DNA of 64,000 nt from Hydractinia symbiolongicarpus. Its lineage: Eukaryota; Cnidaria; Hydrozoa; Anthoathecata; Hydractiniidae. The stretch is from positions 40,073,201-40,137,200 of the forward strand of contig NC_079875.1 in NCBI RefSeq assembly GCF_029227915.1. The letters are read 5' to 3'. Position 1 is the stretch's first letter, and each line of letters begins with the position of its first letter. The notes under the pieces are model-generated. The model saw only the letters and a list, made by a program, of their open reading frames with translations, was not told the origin of the DNA and did not search any database. A program made the position numbers and the translations under genes. This document shows positions 25,020 through 38,838 of this stretch, in pieces.

Positions 25020-26889
25020 GACGTGATTGCCGGGACTCAGCGATTACACTGGGCACTGTGGTAGCGCTTCATTTAAGAATTATGATAAAAAAAGTCATTT
25101 TTTTATTGTGGGACCAATCCTAGCCATTATCCTGCGCTGAGAAAATAGCGACAGTTTCAGAAACTACATTTCATTGACTTTCTAACGGTGTCAGTCCGTT
25201 TGAGTTACAACGGTTGTGTCAAATATTCGTACCAACATGCATTTAGCGATATTTTTCTGATATTACTAGGTTGCATCTCTTTTAACAATGAAACGATTGA
25301 CCGTGGGACTTAATTGAGCTAACTTTGGACTGTGACCTGATAAATGTGATAAATGAGACAATTGGACTCAAAGAAATAACATTCTTCTTTATTTGACGTG
25401 ATTGCCGAAACTCAGCGATTACACTGGGCACTGTGGTAGCGCTTCATTTAAGAATTATGATAAAAAAAGTCATTTTTTTATTGTGGGACCAATCCTAGCC
25501 ATTATTGCGCGCTGAGGAAATACCGACAGTTTCAAAAACTACATTTCATTGACTTTCTAACGGTGTCAGTCCGTTCGAATTTCAACGATTGTGTCACATA
25601 TTCGTACCAACATGTATTTAGCGATATTTTTTGATATTACTAGGTTGCATCGCTTTTAACAATGAAACGTTGACTGTGGGACTTAATTGAACTAACTATG
25701 GACTGTGACCTGATAAATGTGATAAATGAGACAATTGGACTCCAAGAAATAACATTCTTGTTAATTTGACGTGATTGCCGGGACTCAGCGATTACACTGG
25801 GCACTGTGGTAGCGCTTCATTTAAGAATTATGATAAAAAAAGTCATTTTTTTATTGTGGGACCAATCCTAGCCATTATCCTGCGCTGAGAAAATAGCGAC
25901 AGTTTCAGAAACTACATTTCATTGACTTTCTAACGGTGTCAGTCCGTTTGAGTTACAACGGTTGTGTCAAATATTCGTACCAACATGTATTTAGCGATAT
26001 TTTTCTGATATTACTAGGTTGCATCTCTTTTAACAATGAAACGATTGACCGTGGGACTTAATTGAGCTAACTTTGGACTGTGACCTGATAAATGTGATAA
26101 ATGAGACAATTGGACTCAAAGAAATAACATTCTTCTTTATTTGACGTGATTGCCGGAACTCAGCGATTACACTGGGCTCTGTGATAGCGATTCATTTAAG
26201 AATTGTATTAAAAAAGTCATTTTTTTATTGTGGGACCAATCCTAGCCATTATCGAGCGCTGAGGAAATAGCGGCAGTTTCAAAAACTGCTTTTCATTGAC
26301 ATTCTAACGGTCTCAGTCCGTTTGAGTTACAACGGTTGGGTCAAATATTCGTACCAACATGTATTTAGCGATATTTTTCTGATATTACTAGGTTGCATCT
26401 CTTTTAACAATGAAACGATTGACTGTGGGACTTAATTGAGCTAACTTTGGACTGTGACCTGATAAATGTGATAAATGAGACAATTGGACTCCAAGAAATA
26501 ACATTCTTGTTAATTTGACGTGATTGCCGGAACTCAGCGATTACACTGGGCTCTGTGGTAGCGCTTCATTTAAGAATTATGATAAAAAAAGTCATTTTTT
26601 TATTGTGGGACCAATCTTAGCCATTATCGCGCGCTGACGAAATAGCGACAGTTTCAAAAACTACATTTCATTGACTTTCTAACGGTGTCAGTCCGTTTGA
26701 GTTTCAACGGTTGTGTCACATATTCGTACCAACATGTATTTAGCGATATTTTTTGATATTACTAGGTTGCATTGCTTTTAACAATGAAACGTTGACTGTG
26801 GGACTTAATTGAACTAACTTTGGACTGTGACCTGATAAATGTGATAAATGAGACAATTGGACTCTAAGAAATAACATTCTTGTTAATTT
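25020..26889 (+). repeat. M-E'-M-N-L segment
   Basis: M monomers at 25,020 and 25,766 share 'gccgggactcag', 'gagaaaatagcg' and 'tttcagaaactac' and bracket an E'-like monomer that has an altered 'aataccgacag'. N and L follow at about 26,141 and 26,516. The N here matches the odd copy at 17,549. Confidence 0.72.
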
Positions 26890-27262
26890 GACGTGATTGC
26901 CGGAACTCAGCGATTACACTGGGCACTGTGGTAGCGCTTCATTTAAGAATTATGATAAAAAAGTCATTTTTTTATTGTGGGACCAATCCTATCCATTATT
27001 GCGCGCTGAGGAAATAGCGACAGTTTCAAAAACTACATTTCATTGACTTTCTAACGGTGTCAGTCCGTTTGAATTTCAACGATTGTGTCACATATTCGTA
27101 CAACATGTATTTAGCGATATTTTTCTGATATTACTAGGTTGCATCGCTTTTAACTATGAAACGATTGACTGTGGGACTTAATTGAACTAACTTTGAACTC
27201 TGGCCTGATAAATGTGATAAATGAGTCAATTGGACACCAAGAAATAACATTCTTCTTAATTT
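26890..27262 (+). repeat. Hybrid monomer E'/B
   Basis: The first part, through 'caacgattgtgtc' (about 27,077-27,090), is E'-type. From 'cgtacaacatg' (about 27,097) it is B-type, and it is followed by F at 27,263. Compared with 18,674-19,790, the A monomer and half of each neighbour are missing, a net loss of two monomers in register. Confidence 0.8.
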
Positions 27263-28007
27263 GACATGATTGCCGAAACTCAGCGATTACACTGGGCTCT
27301 CTGGTAGCGCCTCCTTTAAGAATTAAGTTAAAAAAAGTCATTTTTTTATTGTGGGAACAATCCTAGTCATTATCGCGCGCTGAGGAAATAGCGACAGTTT
27401 CAAAAACTACATTTCATTGACTTTCTGACGGTGTCAGTCACTTTGAGTTTCAACGGTTGTGTCACATATTTGTACCAACATGTATTTAGCGATATTTTTT
27501 TGATATTACTAGGTTGCATCACTATTAACAATGAAACGTTGACTGTGGGACTTAATTGAACTAACTTTGGACTGTGACCTAATAAATGTGATAAATGAGA
27601 CAATTGGACTCCAAGAAATAACATTCTTCTTAATTTGACGTGATTGCCGGTACTCAGCGATTACTCTGGGCTCTGTGGTAGCGCTTCAGTTAAGAATTAA
27701 GATAAAAAGTCATTTTTTTATTGTGGGACCAATCCTAGCCAATATCTCGCGCTGAAGAAATAGCGACAGTTTCAAAAACTACATTTCATTGACTTTCTAA
27801 CGGTGTCAGTCCGTTTGAGTTACAACGGTTGGGTCACATATTCGTACCAACATGTATTTAGCGATATTTTTTGATATTACTTGGTTGCATCGCTTTTAAC
27901 AATGAAACGTTGACTGTGGGACTTAATTAAGCTAACTTTGGACTGTGACATGATAAATGTGATAAATGAGGCAATTGGACTCCAAGAAATAACATTCTTC
28001 TTTATTT

Positions 28008-30252
28008 GACGTGATTGCCGGAACTCAGCGATTACACTGGGCTCTGTGATAGCGTTTCATTTAAGAATTATGATAAAAAAGTCATTTTTTTATTGTGGGA
28101 CCAATCCTAGTCATTATCGAGCGCTGAGGAAATAGCGACAGTTTCAAAAACTACATTTCATTGACTTTCTAACGGTATCAGTCCGTTTGAGTTACAACGG
28201 TTGTGTCAAATATTCGTACCAACATGTATTTAGCGATATTTTTCTGATATTACTAGGTTGCATCGCTTTTAACAATGAAACGTTGACTGTGGGACTTAAT
28301 TGAACTAACTTTGGACTGTGACATGATAAATGTGATAAATGAGACAATTGGACTCCAAGAAATAACATTCTTCTTAATTTGACGGGATTGCCGGAACTCA
28401 GCGATTACACTGGGCTCTGTGGTAGCGCTTCAATTAAGAATTAAGATAAAAAAGTCATTTTTTTATTGCGGGACCAATCCTAGCCATTATCTCGCGCTAA
28501 AGAAATAGCGGCAGTTTCAAAAATTACATTTCATTGACTTTCTAACGGTGTCAGTCCGTTTGAGTTACAACGGTTGGGTCAAATATTCGTACCAACATGT
28601 ATTTAGCGATATTTTTCTGATATTACTAGGTTGCATCTCTTTTAATAATGAAACGATTGACTGTGGGACTTAATTGAGCTAACTTTGGACTGTGACCTGA
28701 TAAATGTGATAAATGAGACAATTGGACTCCAAGAAATAACATTCTTGTTAATTTGACGTGATTGCCGGAACTCAGCGATTACACTGGGCACTGTGGTAGC
28801 GCTTCATTTAAGAATTATGATAAAAAAAGTCATTTTTTTATTGTGGGACCAATCCTAGCCATTATCCTGCGCTGAGGAAATAGCGACAGTTTCAAAAACT
28901 ACATTTCATTGACTTTCTAACGGTGTCAGTCCGTTTGAGTTACAACGGTTGTGTAAAATATTCGTACCAACATGTATTTAGCGATATTTTTCTGATATTA
29001 CTAGGTTGCATCTCTTTTAACAAGGAAACGATTGACCGTGGGACTTAATTGAGCTAACTTTGGACTGTGACCTGATAAATGTGATAAATGAGACAATTGG
29101 ACTCAAAGAAATAACATTCTTCTTTATTTGACGTGATTGCCGGAACTCAGCGATTACACTGGGCTCTGTGATAGCGTTTCATTTAAGAATTATAATAAAA
29201 AAGTCATTTTTTTATTGTGGGACCAATCCTAGCCATTATCGAGCGCTGAGGAAATAGCGACACATTTCAAAAACTACATTTCATTGACTTTCTAACGGTG
29301 TCACTCCGTTTGAGTTTCAACGGTTGTGTCACATATTCGTACCAACATGTATTTAGCGATATTTTTTTGATATTACTAGGTTGCATCGCTTTTAACAATA
29401 AAACGTTGACTGTGGGACTTAATTGAACTAACTTTGGACTGTGACCTGATAAATGTGATAAATGAGACAATTGGACTCCAAGAAATAACATTCTTCTTAA
29501 TTTGACGTGATTACCGGAACTCAGCGATTACACTGGGCACTGTGGTAGCGCTTCATTTAAAAATTAAGATACAAAAAGTCATTTTTTTATTGTGGGACCA
29601 ATCCTAGCCGTTATCGCGCGCTAAAGAAATAGCGACAGTTTCAAGAACTACATTTCATTGACTTTCTAACAGGGTCAGTCCGTTTGAGTTACAACGGTTG
29701 GGTCACATATTCGTACCAACATGTATTTAACGATATTTTTCTGATATTATTAGGTTGCATCGCTTTTAACTATGAAACAGTTGACTGTGGGACTTACTTG
29801 AGCTAACTTTGGACTGTCACCTGATAAATGTGATAAAGGAGACAATTGGACTCCAAGAAAAAACATTCTTCTTAATTTGACATGATTGCCGAAACTCAGC
29901 GATTACACTGGGCACTGTGGTAGCGCTTCATTTAAGAATTATGATAAAAAAAGTCATTTTTTTATTGTGGGACCAATCCTAGCCATTATTGCGCGCTGAG
30001 GAAATAGCGACAGTTTCAAAAACTACATTTCATTGACTTTCTAACGGTGTCAGTCCGTTCGAATTTCAACGATTGTGTCACATATTCGTACCAACATGTA
30101 TTTAGCGATATTTTTTTGATATTACTAGGTTGCATCGCTTTTAACAATGAAACGTTGCCTGTGGGACTTAATTGAACTAACTTTGGACTGTGACCTGATA
30201 AATGTGATAAAAAAGACAATTGGACTCCAAGAAGTAGCATTTTTGTTAATTT
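28008..30252 (+). repeat. Displaced copy of 22,027-24,99x
   Basis: D-type at 28,008, K' at 28,381, M at 28,755, N at 29,130, H at 29,504 and E' at 29,879. The offset is 5980 bases for the first two monomers and 5232-5233 for the rest, which shows the two-monomer indel. Private changes include 'tgtaaaatattc' in M and 'cgacacatttcaaaaac' in N. Confidence 0.82.
29879..30252 (+). repeat. Exemplar of subtype E'
   Basis: Marked by 'gacatgattgccgaaac', 'gggcactgtgg', 'cattattgcgcgctgagg', 'gaatttcaacgattgtgtc', 'aaacgttgcctgtggg', 'gataaaaaagac' and 'aagtagcatttttg'. It normally precedes subtype A. Some copies carry 'ccgttcgaattt', which creates an extra CpG. Confidence 0.8.
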
Positions 30253-30626
30253 GACGTGATTGTTGGAACTCAGCGATTACACTGGGCACTGTGGTAGCGC
30301 TTCATTTAAAAATTAAGCTAAAAAAATCATTTTTTTACTATGGCACCTATCCTAGCCGTTAGCGCGCGTTGACGAAAAAGCGACAGTTTCAAAAACTACG
30401 TTTCATTGACTTTCTAACGGTGTCAGTTCGTTTGAGTTACCACGGTTGGGTCACATATTCGTACCAACATGTATTTAGCGATAATTTTCTGATATTACTA
30501 GGTTGCATCGCTTTTAACTATGAAACGATTGACTGTGGGACTTAATTGAGCTAACTTTGGACTGTCACCTGATAAATGTGATAAAGGAGACTATTGGACT
30601 CCAAGAAAAAACATTGTTCTTAATTT

Positions 30627-32866
30627 GACATGATTGCCGGAACTCAGCGATTACACTGACCGCTGTGGTAGCGCTTTATTTAAGAGTTTAGATAAATAAG
30701 TCATTCTTTACTGTGGGACCAGTCCTATCTGTTATCGCGCGCGGAAGAAATAGCAACAGTTTCAAAAACTAAATTTCATTGAATTTCTAACGGTGTCAGT
30801 CCGTTTGAGTTACAACGGTTGGGTCAAATATTCGTACCAACATGTATTTAGCGATATTTTTCTGATATTACTAGGTTGCATCTCTTTTACCAATGAAACG
30901 ATTGACTGTGGGACTTAATTGAGCTAACTTTGGACTGTGACCTGATAAATGTGATAAATGAGACAATTGGACTCAAAGAAATAACATTCTTCTTTATTTG
31001 ACTTGATTCCCGGAACTCAGCGATTACACTGGGCTCTGTGATAGCGTTTCATTTAAGAATTATAATAAAAAAGTCATTTTTTTATTGTGGGACCAATCCT
31101 AGCCATTATCGAGCGCTGAGGAAATAGCGACAGTTTCAAAAACTACATTTCATTGACTTTCTAACGGTGTCACTCCGTTTGAGTTTCAACGGTTGTGTCA
31201 CATATTCGTACCAACATGTATTTAGCGATATTTTTTTTATATTACTAGGTTGCATCGCTTTTAACAATAAAACGTTGACTGTGGGACTTAATTGAACTAA
31301 CTTTGGACTGTGAGCTGATAAATGTGATAAATGAGACAATTGGACTCCAAGAAATAACATTCTTCTTAATTTGACGTGATTGCCGGAACTCAGCGATTAC
31401 ACTGGGCACTGTGGTAGCGCTTCATTTAAAAATTAAGATACAAAAAGTCATTTTTTATTGTGGGACCAATCCTAGCCGTTAGCGCGCGTTGACGAAAAAG
31501 CGACAGTTTCAAAAACTACGTTTCATTGACTTTCTAACGGTGTCAGTCCGTTTGAGTTACCACGGTGGGGTCACATATTCGTACCAACATGTATTTAGCG
31601 ATAATTTTCTGATATTACTAGGTTGCATCGCTTTTAACTATGAAACAATTGACTGTGGGACTTAATTGAGCTAACTTTGGACTGTCACCTGATAAATGTG
31701 ATAAAGGAGACTATTGGACTCCAAGAAAAAACATTCTTCTTAATTTGACATGATTGCTGGAACTCAGCGATTACACTGGCCGCTGTGGTAGCGCTTTATT
31801 TAAGAGTTTAGATAAATAAGTCATTCTTTACTGTGGGACCAGTCCTATCTGTTATCGCGCGCGGAAGAAATAGCAACAGTTTCAAAAACTAAATTTCATT
31901 GAATTTCTAACGGTGTCAGTCCGTTTGAGTTACAACGGTTGGGTCAAATATTCGTACCAACATGTATTTAGCGATATTTTTCTGATATTACTAGGTTGCA
32001 TCTCTTTTAACAATGAAACGATTGACTGTGGGACTTAATTGAGCTAACTTTGGACTGTGACCTGATAAATGTGATAAATGAGACAATTGGACTCAAAGAA
32101 ATAACATTCTTCTTTATTTGACGTGATTCCCGGAACTCAGCGATTACACTGGGCTCTGTGATAGCGTTTCATTTAAGAATTATAATAAAAAAGTCATTTT
32201 TTTATTGTGGGACCAATCCTAGCCATTATCGAGCGCTGAGGAAATAGCGACAGTTTCAAAAACTACATTTCATTGACTTTCTAACGGTGTCACTCCGTTT
32301 GAGTTTCAACGGTTGTGTCACATATTCGTACCAACATGTATTTAGCGATATTTTTTTTATATTACTAGGTTGCATCGCTTTTAACAATAAAACGTTGACT
32401 GTGGGACTTAATTGAACTAACTTTGGACTGTGAGCTGATAAATGTGATAAATGAGAGAATTGGACTCCAAGAAATAACATTCTTCTTAATTTGACGTGAT
32501 TGCCGGAACTCAGCGATTACACTGGGCACTGTGGTAGCGCTTCATTTAAAAATCAAGATACAAAAAGTCATTTTTTATTGTGGGACCAATCCTAGCCGTT
32601 ATCGCGCGCTAAAGAAATAGCGACAGTTTCAAGAACTACATTACATTGACTTTCTAACGGTGTCAGTCCGTTTGAGTTACAACGGTTGGGTCACATATTC
32701 GTACCAACATGTATTTAACGATATTTTTCTGATATTATTAGGTAGCATCGCTTTTAACTATGAAACAGTTGACTGTGGGACTTACTTGAGCTAACTTTGG
32801 ACTGTCACCTGATAAATGTGATAAAGGAGACAATTGGACTCCAAGAAAAAACATTCTTCTTAATTT
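30627..32866 (+). repeat. B-N-H trimer in two tandem copies of 1120 bases
   Basis: Copies are 30,627-31,746 and 31,747-32,866. Both share 'gcgctttatttaagag', 'atagcaacag', 'gattcccgg', 'ttttttttatatta' and 'gtgagctg'. The third monomer of copy one is an H/A hybrid (H start, then 'gttagcgcgcgttgacg'), while copy two ends as plain H. Confidence 0.85.
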
Positions 32867-33239
32867 GACATGATTGCCGAAACTCAGCGATTACACTGGG
32901 CACTGTGGTAGCGCTTCATTTAAGAATTATGATAAAAAAAGTCATTTTTTTATTGTGGGACCAATCCTAGCCATTATTGCGCGCTGAGGAAATAGCGACA
33001 GTTTCAAAAACTACATTTCATTGACTTTCTAACGGTGTCAGTCCGTTTGAATTTCCACGAATGTGTCACATATTCGTACTAACATGTATTTAGCGATATT
33101 TTTTTGTAATTACTAGGTTGCATCGCTTTTAACAATGAAACGTTGCCTGTGGGACTTAATTGAACTAACTTTGGACTGTGACCTGATAAATGTGATAAAA
33201 AGACAATTGGACTCCAAGAAGTAACATTTTTGTTAATTT

Positions 33240-36226
33240 GACGTGATTGCTGGAACTCAGCGATTACACTGGGCACTGTGGTAGCGCTTCATTTAAAAAT
33301 TAAGGTAAAAAAATCATTTTTTTACTGTGGCACCTATCCTAGCCGTTAGCGCGCGTTGACGAAAAAGCGACAGTTTCAAAAACTACATTTCATTGACTTT
33401 CTAACGGTGTCAGTCCGTTTGAGTTACCACGGTTGGGTCACATATTCGTGCCAACATGTATTTAGCGATAATTTTCTGATATTACTAGGTTGCATCGCTT
33501 TTAACTATGAAACGATTGACTGTGGGACTTAATTGAGCTAACTTTGGACTGTCACCTGATAAATTTTATAAATGAGTCAATTGGACACCAAGAAATAACA
33601 TTCTTCTTAATTTGACATGATTGCCGAAACTCAGCGATTACACTGGGCTCTGTGGTAGCGCCTCATTTAAGAATTAAGTTAAAAAAAGTCATTTTTTTAT
33701 TGTGGGACCAATCCTAGACATTATCGCGCGCAGAGGAAATAGCGACAGTTTCAAAAACTACATTTCATTGACTTTCTAACGGTGTCAGTCACTTTGAGTT
33801 TCAACAATTGTGTCATATATTTGTACCAACATGTATTTAGCGATATTTTTTTGATATTACTAGGTTGCATCGCTATTAACAATGAAACGTTGACTGTGGG
33901 ACTTAATTGAACTAACTTTGGACTGTGACCTAATAAATGTGATAAATGAGACAATTGGACTCCAAGAAATAACATTCTTCTTAATTTGACGTGATTGCCG
34001 GTACTCAGCGATTACTCTGGGCTCTGTGGTAGCGCTTCAATTAAGAATTAAGATAACAAGTAATTTTTTTATTGTGGGACCAATCCTAGCCATTATCGAG
34101 CGCTGAGGAAATAGCGACAGTTTCAAAAACTACATTTCATTGACTTTCTAACGGTGTCACTCCGTTTGAGTTTCAACGGTTGTGTCACATATTCGTACCA
34201 ACATGTATTTAGCGATATTTTTTTGATATTACTAGGTTGCATCGCTTTTAACAATAAAACGTTGACTGTGGAACTTAATTGAACTAACTTTGGACTGTGA
34301 GCTGATAAATGTGATAAATGAGACAATTGGACTCCAAGAAATAACATTCTTCTTAATTTGACGTGATTGCCGGAACTCAGCGATTACACTGGGCACTGTG
34401 GTAGCGCTTCATTTAAAAATTAAGATACAAAAAGTCATTTTTTATTGTGGGACCAATCCTAGCCGTTATCGCGCGCTCAAGAAATAGCGACAGTTTCAAG
34501 AACTACATTACATTGACTTTCTAACGGTGTCAGTCCGTTTGAGTTACAACGGTTGGGTCACATATTCGTACCAACATGTATTTAACGATATTTTTCTGAT
34601 ATTATTAGGTAGCATCGCTTTTAACTATGAAACAGTTGACTGTGGGACTTACTTGAGCTAACTTTGGACTGTCACCTGATAAATGTGATAAAGGAGACAA
34701 TTGGACTCCAAGAAAAAACATTCTTCTTAATTTGACATGATTGCCGGAACTCACCGATTACACTGGGCACTGTGGTAGCGCTTCATTTAAAAATTAAGCT
34801 AAAAAAATCATTTTTTTACTGTGGCACCTATCCTAGCCGTTAGCGCGCGTTGACGAAAAAGCGACAGTTTCAAAAACTACATTTCATTGACTTTCTAACG
34901 GTGTCAGTCCGTTTGAGTTACCACGGTTGGGTCACATATTCGTACCAACATGTATTTAGCGATAATTTTCTGATATTACTAGGTTGCATCGCTTTTAACT
35001 ATGAAACGATTGACTGTGGGACTTAATTGAGCTAACTTTGGACTGTCACCTGATAAATTTTATAAATGAGTCAATTGGACACCAAGAAATAACATTCTTC
35101 TTAATTTGACATGATTGCCGAAACTCAGCGATTACACTGGGCTCTGTGGTAGCGCCTCATTTAAGAATTAAGTTAAAAAAAGTCATTTTTTTATTGTGGG
35201 ACCAATCCTAGACATTATCGCGCGCAGAGGAAATAGCGACAGTTTCAAAAACTACATTTCATTGACTTTCTAACGGTGTCAGTCACTTTGAGTTTCAACA
35301 GTTGTGTCATATATTTGTACCAACATGTATTTAGCGATATTTTTTTGATATTACTAGGTTGCATCGCTATTAACAATGAAACGTTGACTGTGGGACTTAA
35401 TTGAACTAACTTTGGACTGTGACCTAATAAATGTGATAAATGAGACAATTGGACTCCAAGAAATAACATTCTTCTTAATTTGACGTGATTGCCGGTACTC
35501 AGCGATTACTCTGGGCTCTGTGGTAGCGCTTCAATTAAGAATTAAGATAACAAGTAATTTTTTTATTGTGGGACCAATCCTAGCCATTATCGAGCGCTGA
35601 GGAAATAGCGACAGTTTCAAAAACTTCATTTCATTGACTTTCTAACGGTGTCACTCCGTTTGAGTTTCAACGGTTGTGTCACATATTCGTACCAACATGT
35701 ATTTAGCGATATTTTTTTGATATTACTAGGTTGCATCGCTTTTAACAATAAAACGTTGACTGTGGGACTTAATTGAACTAACTTTGGACTGTGAGCTGAT
35801 AAATGTGATAAATGAGACAATTGGACTCCAAGAAATAACATTCTTCTTAATTTGACGTGATTGCCGGAACTCAGCGATTACACTGGGCACTGTGGTAGCG
35901 CTTCATTTAAAAATTAAGATACAAAAAGTCATTTTTTATTGTGGGACCAATCCTAGCCGTTATCGCGCGCTCAAGAAATAGCGACAGTTTCAAGAACTAC
36001 ATTACATTGACTTTCTAACGGTGTCAGTCCGTTTGAGTTACAACGGTTGGGTCACATATTCGTACCAACATGTATTTAACGATATTTTTCTGATATTATT
36101 AGGTAGCATCGCTTTTAACTATGAAACAGTTGACAGTGGGACTTACTTGAACTAACTTTGGACTGTGACCTGATAAATGTGATAAAAAGACAATTGGACT
36201 CCAAGAAGTAACATTTTTGTTAATTT
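33240..36226 (+). repeat. A-F-G-H tetramer in two tandem copies
   Basis: Copies are 33,240-34,733 and 34,734-36,226 (1494 and 1493 bases). Both contain the unusual 'gataaattttataaatgagtc' junction between A and F, and 'gataacaagtaattttttt' in G. In both copies G switches to an N-like middle ('cattatcgagcgctgagg', 'gtgtcactccg'). The first monomer of copy two begins as H/E' and becomes A. No B is present between A and F, unlike in other blocks. Confidence 0.85.
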
Positions 36227-38838
36227 GACGTGATTGCTGGAACTCAGCGATTACACTGGGCACTGTGGTAGCGCTTCATTTAAAAATTAATCTAAAAAAA
36301 TCATTTTTTTACTGTGGCACCTATCCTAGCCGTTAGCGCGCGTTGACGAAAAAGCGACAGTTTCAAAAACTACATTTCATTGACTTTCTAACGGTGTCAG
36401 TCCGTTTGAGTTCCCACGGTTGGGTCACATATTCGTACCAACATGTATTTAGCGATAATTTTCTGATATTACTAGGTTGCATCGCTTTTAACTATGAAAC
36501 GATTGACTGTGGGACTTAATTGAGCTAACTTTGGACTGTCGCCTGATAAATGTGATAAAGGAGACTATTGGACTCCAAGAAAAAACATTCTTCTTAATTT
36601 GACATGATTGCCGGAACTCAGCGATTACACTGGCCGCTGTGGTAGCGCTTCATTTAAGAGTTTAGATAAATAAGTCATTCTTTACTGTGGGACCAGTGCT
36701 ATCTGTTATCGCGCGCGGAAGAAATAGCGACAGTTTCAAAAACTAAATTTCATTGAATTTCTAACGGTGTCAGTCCGTTTCAGTTACAACGGTTTGGTCA
36801 CATATTCGTACCAACATGTATTTAGCGATATTTTTCTGATATTACTAGGTTGCATCGCTTTTAACTATGAAACGATTGACTGTGGGACTTAATTGAACTA
36901 ACTTTGGACTCTGGCTTGATAAATGTGATAAATGAGTCAATTGGACACCAAGAAATAACATTCTTCTTAATTTGACATGATTGCCGAAACTCAGCGATTA
37001 CACTGGGCTCTGTGGTAGCGCCTCATTTAAGAATTAAGTTAAAAAAAGTCATTTTTTTATTGTGGGACCAATCCTAGACATTATCGCGCGCAGAGGAAAT
37101 AGCGACAGTTTCAAAAACTACATTTCATTGACTTTCTAACGGTGTCAGTCACTTTGAGTTTCAACAGTTGTGTCACATATTTGTACCAACATGTATTTAG
37201 CGATATTTTTTTGATATTACTAGGTTGCATCGCTAATAACAATGAAACGTTGACTGTGGGACTTAATTGAACTAACTTTGGACTGTGACCTAATAAATGT
37301 GATAAATGAGACAATTGGATTCCAAGAAATAACATTCTTCTTAATTTGACGTGATTGCCGGTACTCAGCGATTACTCTGGGCTCTGTGGTAGCGCTTCAA
37401 TTAAGAATTAAGATAACAAGTCATTTTTTTATTGTGGGACCAATCCTAGCCAATATCTCGCGCTGAAGAAATAGCGACAGTTTCAAAAACTACATTTCAA
37501 TGACTTTCTAACGGTGTCAGTCCGTTTGAGTTACAACGATTGGGTCACATATTCGTACCAACATGTATTTAGCGATATTTTTTTGATATTACTAGGTTGC
37601 ATCGCTTTTAACAATGAAACGTTGACTGTGTGACTTAATTGAACTAACTTTGGACTGTGACCTGATAAATGTGATAAATGAGACAATTGGACTCCAAGAA
37701 ATAACATTCTTCTTAATTTGACGTGATTGCGGAACTCGGCGATTACACTGGGCTCTGTGGTAGCGCTTCATTTAAGAATTAAGATAAGAAAGTCATTTTT
37801 TCATTGTGGGACCAAGCCTAGCGGTTATCGCGCGCTGAAGAAATAGCGACATTTTCAAAAACAGCATTTCATTGACTTTCTAACGGTGTCAGTCCGTTTG
37901 AGTTACAACGGTTGGGCAACATATTCGTACCAACATGTATTTAGCGATATTTTTCTGATATTACTAGGTTGCATCGCTTTTAACAATGAAACGATTGACT
38001 GTGGGACTTAATTGAACTAACTTTGGACTCTGGCTTGATAAATGTGATAAATGAGTCAATTGGACACCAAGAAATAACATTCTTCTTAATTTGACATGAT
38101 TGCCGAAACTCAGCGATTACACTGGGCTCTGTGGTAGCGCCTCATTTAAGAATTAAGTTAAAAAAAGTCATTTTTTTATTGTGGGACCAATCCTAGACAT
38201 TATCGCGCGCAGAGGAAATAGCGACAGTTTCAAAAACTACATTTCATTGACTTTCTAACGGTGTCAGTCACTTTGAGTTTCAACAGTTGTGTCACATATT
38301 TGTACCAACATGTATTTAGCGATATTTTTTTGATATTACTAGGTTGCATCGCTATTAACAATGAAACGTTGACTGTGGGACTTAATTGAACTAACTTTGG
38401 ACTGTGACCTAATAAATGTGATAAATGAGACAATTGGACTCCAAGAAATAACATTCTTCTTAATTTAACGTGATTGCCGGTACTCAGCGATTACTTTGGG
38501 CTCTGTGGTAGCGCTTCAATTAAGAATTAAGATAAAAAGTCATTTTTTTATTGTGGGACCAATCCTAGCCAATATCTCGCGCTGAAGAAATAGCGACAGT
38601 TTCAAAAACTACATTTCATTGACTTTCTAACGGTGTCAGTCCGTTTGAGTTACAACGGTTGGGTCACATATTCGTACCAACATGTATTTAGCGATATTTT
38701 TTTGATATTACTAGGTTGCATCGCTTTTAACAATGAAACGTTGACTGTGGGACTTAATTGAACTAACTTTGGACTGTGACCTGATAAATGTGATAAATGA
38801 GACAATTGGACTCCAAGAAATAACAATCTTGTTAATTT
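36227..38838 (+). repeat. A-B-F-G-I-F-G segment
   Basis: Starts: 36,227 (A), 36,601 (B), 36,974 (F), 37,348 (G), 37,720 (I), 38,093 (F), 38,467 (G, with gac mutated to aac). This is the first appearance of subtype I and of the F-G-I trimer (36,974-38,092, 1119 bases) that dominates after 52,655. Confidence 0.82.

Noticed and set aside
27150-27341. Minus-strand frame of 63 codons crossing the hybrid E'/B monomer and F
   Set aside because: It spans an exchange junction and is not conserved in other copies; chance frame in repeat DNA.
33079-33276. Minus-strand 65-codon frame shared by 33,079, 44,654, 46,894, 49,508 and 51,748
   Set aside because: Arises from a one-base frame change in the E'-A junction and is copied with the hexamer HOR; repetition here reflects amplification, not selection.
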